A stretch of DNA of 64,000 bases from Clostridium cuniculi (GTDB lineage: Bacteria > Bacillota > Clostridia > Clostridiales > Clostridiaceae). Both the position numbers and the translations under genes were made by a program. The notes below the pieces were generated by a model that worked only from the letters and a program-made list of their open reading frames with translations, searched no databases and had not been told where the DNA came from. Where the stretch lies: NCBI RefSeq assembly GCF_004353185.1, contig NZ_SMUS01000018.1, positions 17,881 through 81,880 on the forward strand. Direction: 5' to 3'. Positions 33,545-42,664 of this stretch are shown here, piece by piece; the first letter of the stretch is position 1, and every line of letters begins with the position of its first letter.

Positions 33545-36094
33545 TTACTTTTTAGATTTTATAAGAAGATATACACTGTTTATTAAGAATATTATTCCTG
33601 AGAAGAATATTACTAATAACCATTGTCCTAAATTTAAGGCAACTGTATTAAATATTCCTCTTAAAAATGGAATATATAATATACCACATATCATTGTAAT
33701 TGAAATTATTGCTGCCCCTAATAAATATATATTGGATAATACATTTATTTCAAATATAGAATGTCTTTCTGATCTACACTCAAAAACATGTAAAAGTTGA
33801 GACATAACCAATGTGCATAATGCAATTGTCCTACAAGTTGCTAAGTCCATTCCATAATATCTACCAACCATAAATGATAATAAAGTACAAATTCCAATTA
33901 GACATCCTCTAACAATAATTTTTTCCCAAAGTCCCCTTGCAAATATACCTTCATTCTTTTCCCTTGGTGATTGTCTCATTATATCTTTATCTGCAGGATC
34001 AATTCCTAATGCAATAGCTGGTAATCCATCTGTAGCTAAATTTACAAATAAAATTTGTATTGGTGTAAGTGGATTTGGTAAATAAAATAATGAGGCTAAG
34101 AACATTGTTAACACTTCACCTAAATTACAAGATAATAAGTATCTAATAAATTTTCTTATATTATCATATATAATTCTTCCTTCTTCAACTGCAGATACTA
34201 TTGTTGCAAAATTATCATCCATTAAAACCATTGATGCAGCCTCTTTAGTAACATCTGTTCCTGATATTCCCATAGCAACTCCAATATCAGCTTCTTTTAT
34301 GGCAGGAGCATCATTAACACCGTCACCAGTCATTGCAACTATATTATTATTCTTTTTAAATGCCTTTACTATTCTTAACTTATGATTTGGAGATACCCTT
34401 GCAAATACTCTTAACTTCTCCACTCTCTTTACTAATTCTTCATCAGACATCTTTTCCAATTCATCACCAGTAATAGCTTGATCATCTGTAGTACAAATAT
34501 TAATACTCTTTGCAATTGCTAATGCAGTATTTTTATGGTCTCCAGTTATCATTACAGGCTTAATCCCTGCCATTTTACACTTTAATACAGCATCTTTAAC
34601 TTCTATTCTAGGAGGGTCCATACTTCCTGCAACTCCTAAGAATATTAAATTATCTTCAACAGAGTCATTTTTAACTACATGCTCTTCTTTATAAGCTGCT
34701 GCTATACACCTTAAAGCTCTATTAGACATAGATTCAATATAACTATATATTTGCTTTTTCTTCTGAGCTGTAAGAGGCTTTATTTTACCATTTTCTAATA
34801 CAGCATTACATCTCTCTAATACTCTTTCCGGTGCTCCCTTCATATAACAACTTTCCTTACCATTTGCATTCATTATTACAGTCATCATTTTTCTAGTAGA
34901 ATCAAATGGTATTTCAAATACTCTGTTAGCTCTTGAAATAAAGCTTTCTGCTTCATTTGTATCATTAAAAAACACTTTAACTAAAGCTGTTTCTGTAGGA
35001 TCTCCCATAACAGCTTTATCAATATCCTTAATATCATAGTTATAATTTGTATCATTACAATATACAAAAGCTTCCTTTAGCTTTTCACAATTATTTAACT
35101 TCTCTTTATCCAATTCATAAATTTTCCCATTTGTTAAAATTTCTTTTACAGTCATTTTATTTTGAGTTAAAGTTCCAGTTTTATCCGAACAAATTACAGA
35201 AGTACATCCTAAAGTTTCAACTGCTGGCAATTTTCTAATTAATGCATTTCTCTTAAGCATCCTACTTACACCTAATGCTAATGCAACAGTAACTATAGCA
35301 GCCAAACCTTCTGGTATTGCAGCAACAGCCAATGACACACCTAAAAGGAACATTTCAGTAATATCATTTCCTCTTAATATTCCAAGAACAGTTACAATTA
35401 CGCACACTATAACACAAACTATTACTAATATTTTACCTAAAGAATCTAGTCTTTCTCTTAAAGGTGACTTTTCTTCTTCTATGTTATCTAAAAGATTTGC
35501 TATTTTACCCATTTCGGTTTGCATACCTATAGAATCAATTAATAACAATCCTCTACCTTTTAAAACTATTGTACCCATGTATCCTTCATTTTTTCCTTTG
35601 CTTGTATCTTTAGATATACCTACTGATTCTCCTGTTAATAATGATTCATCTACTACCATATTAGCAGCATCAATAAATGTTCCATCCGCGGGAATTCTAT
35701 CTCCTGCTTCTAATACTACAACATCTCCAATTGTTAACTCTCTAGAATTTATAACCTTAATATTTCCATCTCTTATAGCTTTACAAGTTGGCGCTGCCAT
35801 CTCCTGCAATGCCTCTAATGACTTTTCAGTTCTAAATTCTTGTACAAAACCTAATATTGCATTTACAATTACTATAATAAGTATCGTTATTGCATCTGCC
35901 TTGTCTCCAATAAATCCTGATATAATAGTGGCACCCATTAATACCCATACTAAGAAATCATTAAATTGAGATAAGAAAATTAAAACTGGTGACTTTTTCT
36001 TTTTATGTTTAAGTTCATTTAAACCATAGGTTTTAATTCTTTTTTCTGCTTCTCTAGTACTTAATCCTCTAGTAAATTCTTTTTCCTGTATCAC
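33545..36094 (-). CDS. P-type Ca2+-transporting ATPase (P2A/P2B type)
   Basis: 849 residues. Pumps Ca2+ out of the cytoplasm using ATP. Landmarks: TGES loop (154-157, dephosphorylation), PEGL in helix 4 (261-264), phosphorylated Asp304 in CSDKTGTLTQ, KGAPERVLERC in the nucleotide domain, TGDHKNTALAIAKS and MTGDGVNDAPAIKEADIG in the hinge, NLATDGLPAIALG in helix 6 with ion-binding residues. Ten membrane helices are expected. The cation motif fits the SERCA/LMCA1 group. Start GTG at 36092-36094 behind GGAGGAG. Divergent from the pyrophosphatase gene across a 280-base gap. Confidence 0.93.
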   Translation of the reverse strand: MIQEKEFTRGLSTREAEKRIKTYGLNELKHKKKKSPVLIFLSQFNDFLVWVLMGATIISGFIGDKADAITILIIVIVNAILGFVQEFRTEKSLEALQEMAAPTCKAIRDGNIKVINSRELTIGDVVVLEAGDRIPADGTFIDAANMVVDESLLTGESVGISKDTSKGKNEGYMGTIVLKGRGLLLIDSIGMQTEMGKIANLLDNIEEEKSPLRERLDSLGKILVIVCVIVCVIVTVLGILRGNDITEMFLLGVSLAVAAIPEGLAAIVTVALALGVSRMLKRNALIRKLPAVETLGCTSVICSDKTGTLTQNKMTVKEILTNGKIYELDKEKLNNCEKLKEAFVYCNDTNYNYDIKDIDKAVMGDPTETALVKVFFNDTNEAESFISRANRVFEIPFDSTRKMMTVIMNANGKESCYMKGAPERVLERCNAVLENGKIKPLTAQKKKQIYSYIESMSNRALRCIAAAYKEEHVVKNDSVEDNLIFLGVAGSMDPPRIEVKDAVLKCKMAGIKPVMITGDHKNTALAIAKSINICTTDDQAITGDELEKMSDEELVKRVEKLRVFARVSPNHKLRIVKAFKKNNNIVAMTGDGVNDAPAIKEADIGVAMGISGTDVTKEAASMVLMDDNFATIVSAVEEGRIIYDNIRKFIRYLLSCNLGEVLTMFLASLFYLPNPLTPIQILFVNLATDGLPAIALGIDPADKDIMRQSPREKNEGIFARGLWEKIIVRGCLIGICTLLSFMVGRYYGMDLATCRTIALCTLVMSQLLHVFECRSERHSIFEINVLSNIYLLGAAIISITMICGILYIPFLRGIFNTVALNLGQWLLVIFFSGIIFLINSVYLLIKSKK

Positions 36095-36278
36095 TCTTTC
36101 TCCTCCTCATCAAGAACTCTTGTATATATATATTAATGTTTATGTAATACTATGAATAATTAAGTTAAATTTCTATTTAATATACTTTACATTTTTATTT
36201 ACAAATCACATTTACAAATATAGAATAGTATTATGTGAAAATATGTATAAAGCTATTAATAAGATAGTCTTTTTTTAA

Positions 36279-36323
36279 TAGCAGTTTGCTAGTTTAAAAT
36301 TATTAAAAGTTGCCTTTTGCAAC
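36279..36323 (+). other. two small hairpins in the leader of the pyrophosphatase gene
   Basis: TAGCA/TGCTA (36279-36283 with 36287-36291) and GTTGC/GCAAC (36309-36313 with 36319-36323) lie between a T7 run at 36270 and the ribosome binding site. They sit in the divergent promoter region between the Ca2+-ATPase and pyrophosphatase genes; the remainder of 36095-36375 shows nothing else I can name. Confidence 0.35.
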
Positions 36324-36375
36324 CTAACAAATTAATTGCTTTATTTATCTAAATATACTAAGGAGGGCATATTAC

Positions 36376-38013
36376 ATGAAAGATATAATTTATGTAACTG
36401 GTCATAAAAATCCAGACTCAGATTCAATATGTGCAGCTTATGCATATTCTGAATTTAAAAATAAAATTGGTGAAACTGAAACTGTGGCTTGCAGACTTGG
36501 TAATGTAAACCAAGAAACTCAATTCATATTAGATTATTTTGGTGCAGAAGCCCCAAAGTTCTTAAACACAGTTAAACTTAAAGTAGAAGACTTACAATTT
36601 GATAATATAAGTCCTATTTCTCCTGATATCTCATTAAAAACTGCTTGGACAATCATGAGAGATAAAAATATAAAGACTTTACCTGTTGCAGATGAAAATG
36701 ACCATTTATTAGGAGTATTATCTGTTGCTAACCTTACTTCTTGCTACATGGATATATGGGATAACAGAATATTAGCAAAAAGTAATACAACTTTAGATAA
36801 CATAATTGATACTTTATCTGCTAAAGTTTGTTATGCAAATGAAGATACAAAACAATTCCCTGGTAAGATAGCTGTTACAGCTATGCAACCTGATACTATG
36901 TCTGAGCATATAGAAGCAGGTGATATTGCTATTGTTGGTGATAGAGAAGAAGCACAAGCTGAATTAATTAACCTTAATGTTTCATTAATGATAGTTACTG
37001 GTGGATATGCTCCATCTGAAAAAATAATAAGCTTAGCTAAAGAACATGGTGTTACTGTAATAGTTACTCAACATGATTCATTTACAGCTTCAAGACTTAT
37101 TGTTCAAAGTATCCCTGTTGGATATGTAATGGTTAAAGAAAATATAGTTTCTTTCACAACTGATGATTTAGTTGATGACATAAAAGGAATTATGAGTGAA
37201 ACTAGATTTAGAAGCTATCCTGTTTTAGATCAAAACGGAAGAGTTGTTGGTACTGTTTCTAGATACCACTTAATTTCTAACCATAAGAAAAAAGTTATTC
37301 AAGTTGACCACAATGAAAGAGGTCAATCTGTTGATGGATTAGAAGATGCTGAAGTAGTAGAAATCATCGACCACCACAGAGTTGCTGATATTCAAACTAA
37401 TAATCCAATTTACTTCAGAAATGAACCAGTTGGAAGTACTTCAACAATAGTTGCTAAATGCTTCTTTGAAAATGGTATTAGACCATCAAGAAAAGCTGCA
37501 GGACTTCTTTGTGGAGCAATAATCTCTGATACATTATTATTCAGAAGCCCAACTTGCACTCCACAAGATAAGTATATCTGCAAAAAGCTTGCTGAAATTG
37601 CTGGTATAAATATAGAAGAATTTGCAAAAGAAATGTTTAAAGCAGGTACTTCATTAAAAGGTAAGACTGTTGAACAAATCTTCAACACAGACTTCAAACC
37701 ATTTACTATTGAAGGTACTAAAGTAGGTATCTCTCAAGTTAATACAATGGATATTGAAGGATTTATGCCTTTAAAAGAAGAAATGTTAAATTACATGGAT
37801 CAAAAGGCTAAAGAAGCTGGATTAGAAATGGTTATGCTATTATTAACTGATATTTTAAACGAAGGTTCTGAAATATTAGTTACAGGTGCTAAACCTGAAA
37901 TAGTTGAAAAAGCATTTAAGGTTACTTTAAAAGATAAAGGTGCATTCCTTCCTGGAGTTCTTTCTAGAAAGAAACAAGTTGTACCTCCAATAACTAATGC
38001 TATAACATCTTAA
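36376..38013 (+). CDS. manganese-dependent inorganic pyrophosphatase with CBS-DRTGG-CBS regulatory insert
   Basis: 545 residues, family II pyrophosphatase; hydrolyses pyrophosphate to phosphate. The DHH domain is split: GHKNPDSDS (9-17) gives the first metal ligands, then a regulatory insert of about 240 residues with CBS motif 1 (about 68-125), a DRTGG domain (about 130-240) and CBS motif 2 (about 250-310), then DHH proper (IDHHRVAD, Asp332) and a C-terminal DHHA2 domain with the substrate-binding SRKKQ. In the related Clostridium perfringens enzyme the insert binds AMP/ADP and diadenosine polyphosphates, so activity is likely set by adenylate level. GGAGG precedes the ATG. Confidence 0.95.
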   Translation: MKDIIYVTGHKNPDSDSICAAYAYSEFKNKIGETETVACRLGNVNQETQFILDYFGAEAPKFLNTVKLKVEDLQFDNISPISPDISLKTAWTIMRDKNIKTLPVADENDHLLGVLSVANLTSCYMDIWDNRILAKSNTTLDNIIDTLSAKVCYANEDTKQFPGKIAVTAMQPDTMSEHIEAGDIAIVGDREEAQAELINLNVSLMIVTGGYAPSEKIISLAKEHGVTVIVTQHDSFTASRLIVQSIPVGYVMVKENIVSFTTDDLVDDIKGIMSETRFRSYPVLDQNGRVVGTVSRYHLISNHKKKVIQVDHNERGQSVDGLEDAEVVEIIDHHRVADIQTNNPIYFRNEPVGSTSTIVAKCFFENGIRPSRKAAGLLCGAIISDTLLFRSPTCTPQDKYICKKLAEIAGINIEEFAKEMFKAGTSLKGKTVEQIFNTDFKPFTIEGTKVGISQVNTMDIEGFMPLKEEMLNYMDQKAKEAGLEMVMLLLTDILNEGSEILVTGAKPEIVEKAFKVTLKDKGAFLPGVLSRKKQVVPPITNAITS

Positions 38014-38014
38014 T

Positions 38015-38052
38015 AAAAAAATGAGTGTATCCCTATGATACACTCATTTTTT
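38015..38052. terminator. bidirectional terminator
   Basis: AAAAATGAGTGTATC pairs with GATACACTCATTTTT between the convergent pyrophosphatase and YvrJ-like genes. Confidence 0.92.
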
Positions 38053-38053
38053 G

Positions 38054-38224
38054 CTATTCATTATCAATTACAATACCAAGTTTAGTCGAAATTATGGTAT
38101 TCAGCTTATTTATTGAAAATGTTAATGTCATTATTTGCTTTTCTAGTCGTATTAATAAATATGCACTAATAGCTACTGGAAAACCAACATTAGCAATTAA
38201 ATTTACAAGTTCACTTATCTCCAT
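38054..38224 (-). CDS. YvrJ-like small membrane protein
   Basis: 56 residues: a short N-terminus, one membrane helix (LIANVGFPVAISAYLLIRLE) and a helical tail. The pattern of a single helix with FPVAxxxYLLxRxE matches the YvrJ/holin-like family, often found near phage or competence genes; the function is unknown and nothing phage-like is nearby. The open frame is 18 codons longer, but GGAGGG lies just before the ATG at 38222-38224. Confidence 0.7.
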   Translation of the reverse strand: MEISELVNLIANVGFPVAISAYLLIRLEKQIMTLTFSINKLNTIISTKLGIVIDNE

Positions 38225-38301
38225 AAAATTCCCTCCAAAAATAATCATTACACTTAATATATATCCAGTAACTATCATTTTTTAAATTTTATTTCTAAAT
38301 A

Positions 38302-39102
38302 TTAATATAATTTTCCTTCTAAAAGATCATTATATTTCTTCATAATATCTCTTAAAATCTCATTATTAACATCAAACTTTATATCATCAACTTGAGATAT
38401 TGGTAATATAGCAACAGAAGTTCCTGAAATAAATAATGAGTCTAAATCACTTATTTCTGAGGCTCTTATTTCCTTTTCCTCTACTTCTACACCTAATGAT
38501 TCTGCTATTTTAAATATTTTATCTCTTGTAATTCCTCTAAGCACTGCTTCACCTTTAGCTGTTATAAGCTTTTTATCTTTTATTCCAAAAAAGTTTGATT
38601 TACTGCCTTCCGTAATAAAACCATTTCTATCTACTAAAAGAGCTTCATGAGCCTTAGATTCCTTCATCTTCTCTGCAATTTTTGCCCTAAACTCTGTACT
38701 AACTATCTTTAAATTAGGATTTTCTCTTTCACCGTAATAAAGAATAACTTTTACTCCTTTTTCATAGTATTCTTCATCAGGATAAGAATGCATTATATAA
38801 TATATTTTTAAATTACCATTACTTATGTTATATGTAATTTTTATATTACCAATAGCATTATCATTCTTTTCAATAACTTTAACTATTAAACTTTCTATGG
38901 TTTCTTCACTATATGGAAATTCTTTATTTATAAGTTTAAATGATTTTTTCATTCTAGCTAAGTGTTCCTTTAAAAACACTGGTTTCCCATTAACAACTCT
39001 TAAAACCTCATATATTATCTTTTCTTTATAATCTTCATCAGTAAAATCATTAATAGGATATATTATTCCATTATTTAAATAAAATTTATTTATCGCTTCC
39101 AT
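38302..39102 (-). CDS. class IV aminotransferase family protein
   Basis: 266 residues, fold type IV PLP enzyme, the group containing branched-chain and D-amino-acid aminotransferases and aminodeoxychorismate lyase. Marks: FLKEHLARMKKSF, the lysine-containing EFRAKIAEKMKESKAHEALL region, TEGSKSNFFGIKD and LFISGTSVAILPI. The length and sequence do not decide between these activities; no pab genes are nearby. Transcribed after the HAD phosphatase gene (27-base gap), with AGGAGG in front. Confidence 0.8.
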   Translation of the reverse strand: MEAINKFYLNNGIIYPINDFTDEDYKEKIIYEVLRVVNGKPVFLKEHLARMKKSFKLINKEFPYSEETIESLIVKVIEKNDNAIGNIKITYNISNGNLKIYYIMHSYPDEEYYEKGVKVILYYGERENPNLKIVSTEFRAKIAEKMKESKAHEALLVDRNGFITEGSKSNFFGIKDKKLITAKGEAVLRGITRDKIFKIAESLGVEVEEKEIRASEISDLDSLFISGTSVAILPISQVDDIKFDVNNEILRDIMKKYNDLLEGKLY

Positions 39103-39129
39103 TACTATTATACCTCCTTTGAAGATTAT

Positions 39130-39768
39130 TTATTTCCATCTTAAAATTTCTATTTCATGTTTCTTTTTATAATTAATTAAATATGGATTTCCAACAAGAT
39201 CTAATAATGGTTTATCTGATAATGAGTCTGAAAACATATATGAATTTTTAAAATCTACTTTTATATTTTTCTCTTCTAAAACCTTTTTTAGTCTTCTAAC
39301 TTTTTCTTCACCTTTACAGTTGTTTCCGTCCATTTTTCTTATAAATTTTCCACCCTCAAATGTAAACTTAGTTCCAATTATTAAATCTACTTCTTTTATT
39401 GCATAAAATTCTTTAACATAAAACTCTGGTGATGCCGATATAAGTACTACCATATATCCTTCTTTTTTTAATTTTTTTATCATATCGACTGCATCTTTAT
39501 AAAGTATTTTGCTTATTTTTTCATCATAAAATGATTTAGTAAGCTTAGCTAATTCTGCTTCGTCTATGTTTTCAATAAACTTTAAAAAACATTCTTTAAC
39601 CCTTTTTTCATCATAAACTTTTACTCCATACATTAACCCTGAATATAATGCTCTTGGCAGAAATTTTATATTTTTTATATCTTTAGATACAAGATATTTA
39701 AAAAACTCCATTAATGTTTCTTTTCTTGTTATTGTATAATCTATATCAAATATCGCTAATTTTTCCAC
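39130..39768 (-). CDS. HAD-superfamily hydrolase, subfamily IB (SerB-like)
   Basis: 212 residues. Motif I is FDIDYT (Asp8 nucleophile, Asp10), motif II is in VVLISASPEFYV, motif III/IV in YMFSDSLSDKPLLDLVGNP. This is the HAD-IB group that includes phosphoserine phosphatase and related phosphatases; a helical cap lies between motifs I and II. The substrate is not certain. The start is GTG at 39766-39768, 7 bases after GGAGGA. It forms an operon with the class IV aminotransferase. Confidence 0.8.
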   Translation of the reverse strand: MEKLAIFDIDYTITRKETLMEFFKYLVSKDIKNIKFLPRALYSGLMYGVKVYDEKRVKECFLKFIENIDEAELAKLTKSFYDEKISKILYKDAVDMIKKLKKEGYMVVLISASPEFYVKEFYAIKEVDLIIGTKFTFEGGKFIRKMDGNNCKGEEKVRRLKKVLEEKNIKVDFKNSYMFSDSLSDKPLLDLVGNPYLINYKKKHEIEILRWK

Positions 39769-39788
39769 TTATTTTCCTCCAGCTTAAC

Positions 39789-39820
39789 TATATAAAGGCT
39801 GAGCATTTTATATGCCTCAG
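39789..39820 (-). terminator. terminator of the PHP-aspartate aminotransferase unit
   Basis: GGCTGAG pairs with CTCAGCC with further CAT/ATG pairing, 11 bases after the aminotransferase stop, ending in TTTATA on the minus strand. Confidence 0.8.
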
Positions 39821-39830
39821 CCCCTTTTGC

Positions 39831-41024
39831 TTATTTCAACTTATTAACAAATTTATTTATTCTCTCTAAACCTTTTTCAATTGACTCCATTGAAGTTGCA
39901 TAAGATACTCTAACATAGTTATCTAATCCAAAAGCTTTTCCTGGAATAACTGCTACTTTTTCATGTTCTAATAACTTAGCAGAGAAATCCATTGAATCAT
40001 TAATTCTTTCTCCATTAATTTCTTTTCCTAAGCATTTATCAATATTTATCATAATATAAAATGCACCTTGTGGCTTAATTATGCTTAAGTTATTCATTTC
40101 TTCTAAAGTCTTAGCCATATAGTTTCTTCTTCTTTCAAACTCAACAATCATTTCTTTAACTTTATCTTGAGGTCCATTTAAGGCTTCAACTGCTGCATAT
40201 TGAGTTATAGAACAAACATTAGAAGTCATATGACTTTGAATATTAGTCATAAGCTTTGCTATTTTTTCTGATGCTCCACAATATCCTAATCTCCATCCAG
40301 TCATAGCATAAGACTTAGATAAACCATTTATAACAATAGTTCTTTCATATGCGTCATCAGAAACACTAGCAATACTTACATGCTTTTCTCCATCATATAT
40401 TAATTTCTCATACATTTCATCAGAAACTATTATAAGATCATGTTTTTTAGCAAACTCTGCTATTTCTATTAATTCTTCTTTATTATAAATAGTTCCTGTT
40501 GGATTATTAGGTGTATTTAATATAATAGCTTTAGTCTTTTCTGTAACTACTTTTTCTAAATTTTCTTTAGTAAACTTATAAGAAGATGTTTCATCACTTT
40601 CTACAAATACTGCTTTTCCATCTGCTAACCCTATAAGCTCAGGATAACTAACCCAATAAGGATTTGGTACAATTACCTCATCACCTGGGTTTAATATTGC
40701 TAAAAATACATTTGCAAGTGATTGTTTAGCCCCTGTAGATACTACTATTTGTGATGGTTTATATATTAATCCATTGTCTTCCTTAAACTTCCTACATATA
40801 GCTTCTCTTAATGGAAGTATTCCATTTACATTGGTATACTTTGTATTACCTTCTTCCATTGCTTTTATAGCCGCATTAATTATATTTGCTGGAGTATTAA
40901 AATCTGGTTCACCTGCTCCAAAACTAATTACATCAATTCCATTTTCTTTCATCTCTTTAGCTTTTGCTGTTATTGCTAAAGTTACTGACGCTTCTATTCT
41001 TTGTGCTTTTCTTGATAATTCCAT
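39831..41024 (-). CDS. aspartate aminotransferase family (AspB-like) class I aminotransferase
   Basis: 397 residues, fold type I PLP aminotransferase. PLP lysine is Lys237 in LSKSYAMTGWRLGY; NTPNNPTGTIY and ISFGAGEPDFNTP are family hallmarks, and a C-terminal Arg in YVRVSYATS binds the substrate carboxylate. It fits the Ib group of aspartate/prephenate-type aminotransferases, 390-400 residues long. It starts 13 bases after the PHP gene with GGGGGC upstream, forming an operon. Confidence 0.9.
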   Translation of the reverse strand: MELSRKAQRIEASVTLAITAKAKEMKENGIDVISFGAGEPDFNTPANIINAAIKAMEEGNTKYTNVNGILPLREAICRKFKEDNGLIYKPSQIVVSTGAKQSLANVFLAILNPGDEVIVPNPYWVSYPELIGLADGKAVFVESDETSSYKFTKENLEKVVTEKTKAIILNTPNNPTGTIYNKEELIEIAEFAKKHDLIIVSDEMYEKLIYDGEKHVSIASVSDDAYERTIVINGLSKSYAMTGWRLGYCGASEKIAKLMTNIQSHMTSNVCSITQYAAVEALNGPQDKVKEMIVEFERRRNYMAKTLEEMNNLSIIKPQGAFYIMINIDKCLGKEINGERINDSMDFSAKLLEHEKVAVIPGKAFGLDNYVRVSYATSMESIEKGLERINKFVNKLK

Positions 41025-41037
41025 TGATTTGCCCCCA

Positions 41038-41865
41038 TTATCTCTTATTAAATTTAATAAACTTTTCTAAATACTCTTCATTTAATCCACAACTACCTAT
41101 AGTTAAATTATCATAACCTAAAGCTCTACCGTGATAATCACTTCCTCCACTTATACATAACTTATACTTTTTAGCTAAATTAAAAAATTTATTTATATCT
41201 CCTTGCGAATGGCTTGGATGATATACTTCTATTCCTTTAAGTCCAAAACACCTTAATTCCTTTAAAATATTCTCAACTTCTATTTTTCTATATATTTGAC
41301 CTGGATGAGCTAAAATAGCTACTCCATCAGACTTATTAATTACATCTATGCAATCTCTATAATTTAACCTAAACCCTTTAACATATGCTGGTTTTCCTTG
41401 AACTAAGAAACTTCTAAATGCACTTTTGTAGTTATCAAAATACCCTTTTCTAACCATTGCGTTTGCCACATGACTTCTTCCTACAGTTGAATCTATATCT
41501 ATAGCCAAATCTTCCAAATCTAATTTTATATCATATTTTTTTAAATTAAATAGTATTTCTTCAACTCTTTTCATTCTTTGAGTATTTAATTCATTTACAA
41601 CTTCTTGTAATTCTTTATTATCAATATCCATAAAGTATCCAAGTATATGCAATTCCATTTCTCTAAATTCAGTACTAAGTTCTATTCCTGGAATTATATT
41701 TACCTCTTTATAATTATTCTTAGTAACATACTGTGATGCTATAGAATCATGATCTGTTATAGAGATGTATTTAATGTTATCTTTTATTGCTGAATCAATT
41801 ATTTCCTCTGGACTTTTTATTCCATCAGAATAATTTGAATGAATATGTAAATCTGCATACTTCAT
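41038..41865 (-). CDS. PHP-domain phosphoesterase (TrpH/RNase AM-like)
   Basis: 275 residues. Metal motifs: YADLHIHSNYSDG, SITDHDSI, LAHPGQI and GSDYHG. Proteins of this type remove phosphate from 3',5'-nucleoside bisphosphates or 5' nucleotides; E. coli RNase AM is one relative. The true substrate here is unknown. Start at the ATG at 41863-41865: AAAGGTGA is just upstream, and the earlier GTG is part of it. First gene of a unit with the class I aminotransferase. Confidence 0.85.
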   Translation of the reverse strand: MKYADLHIHSNYSDGIKSPEEIIDSAIKDNIKYISITDHDSIASQYVTKNNYKEVNIIPGIELSTEFREMELHILGYFMDIDNKELQEVVNELNTQRMKRVEEILFNLKKYDIKLDLEDLAIDIDSTVGRSHVANAMVRKGYFDNYKSAFRSFLVQGKPAYVKGFRLNYRDCIDVINKSDGVAILAHPGQIYRKIEVENILKELRCFGLKGIEVYHPSHSQGDINKFFNLAKKYKLCISGGSDYHGRALGYDNLTIGSCGLNEEYLEKFIKFNKR

Positions 41866-42099
41866 CTTATTCACCTTTTCTTTTTAAGTGAAATTTTCAT
41901 TTATAACTTTTACTTAGTTTAAGTTACTTCTCAATTTGTTATTCTAACTTATGATATAATATTAAAATTTAAGATGAATTTTAATATTATATTTAAAAAA
42001 CTAAGTAATATTTCCCATAATAAAAATATATCACCTTAGTTATGAAATGTAAATTGAAAACACTGAATTAAATTCTCAATAACACTAAGTAAATTAAAA

Positions 42100-42134
42100 A
42101 AAAAGAGATTATACAAATTACTCTGTATAATCTC
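42100..42134 (-). terminator. terminator of the DUF1292 gene
   Basis: GAGATTATACA (42105-42115) pairs with TGTATAATCTC (42124-42134), followed by T9 on the minus strand. Confidence 0.92.
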
Positions 42135-42142
42135 ATTAAATA

Positions 42143-42469
42143 TTACTCGTTAGCTAAAACGTTAGTGTAATATTCTGTTACTTTGTCAAATTCAGCTTCT
42201 TCTGGAACTATAAGTTCTCCTTCTTCAGTTGATCTGAATAAGTAAACTGATTCATCTTCTGGATTTTGAGCTAATACATATTCATTTTCTTCAAATTCAA
42301 ATGCATCAACTATTGGACAAGATATAACATTTCCGTTATCATCTTCTAAGTCAACAACAAAGTGTTCATGTTCGTGTTCTCCACACCCACAGTTATCTCC
42401 ACATCCGTGGCTATCATGATCGTGTCCGCATCCGCAGCCTTCGCCGCATTTATTTAATTCATTTTCCAT
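42143..42469 (-). CDS. DUF1292 protein with Cys/His-rich N-terminus
   Basis: 108 residues. The first 40 are rich in Cys, His, Gly and Asp (CGEGCGCGHDHDSHGC then GDNCGCGEHEHEH), a probable metal-binding stretch. The rest is the DUF1292 domain (about 41-105) with VVDLEDDNGNVISCPIVDAF and EYVLAQNPEDESVYLF. DUF1292 proteins are small cytoplasmic proteins usually found near the Holliday-junction resolvase YrrK/RuvX; here it stands alone. The ATG at 42467-42469 lies 7-8 bases after GGAGG; an upstream ATG is not supported. Confidence 0.88.
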   Translation of the reverse strand: MENELNKCGEGCGCGHDHDSHGCGDNCGCGEHEHEHFVVDLEDDNGNVISCPIVDAFEFEENEYVLAQNPEDESVYLFRSTEEGELIVPEEAEFDKVTEYYTNVLANE

Positions 42470-42624
42470 TTTACATTCCTCCTTAAATAATAAGCTAAAC
42501 AATTTATTTTATTAATATTGTTTAAACTTAACTAGTCTTTATAATTGTACCCTTATTCTTAGGAAAATAAAAGAAAAATATATTTTTTTTATAAATTTTT
42601 AAAAGCTTTTTATAAATTATAAAT

Positions 42625-42653
42625 AAAAAAAGAGGCTTTCACCTCTTTTTTTA
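42625..42653 (-). terminator. terminator of the PFOR gene
   Basis: AAAAAGAGG pairs with CCTCTTTTT across a 6-base loop, 12 bases after the stop; T-rich on both strands. Confidence 0.85.
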
Positions 42654-42664
42654 TTAATTTATTA

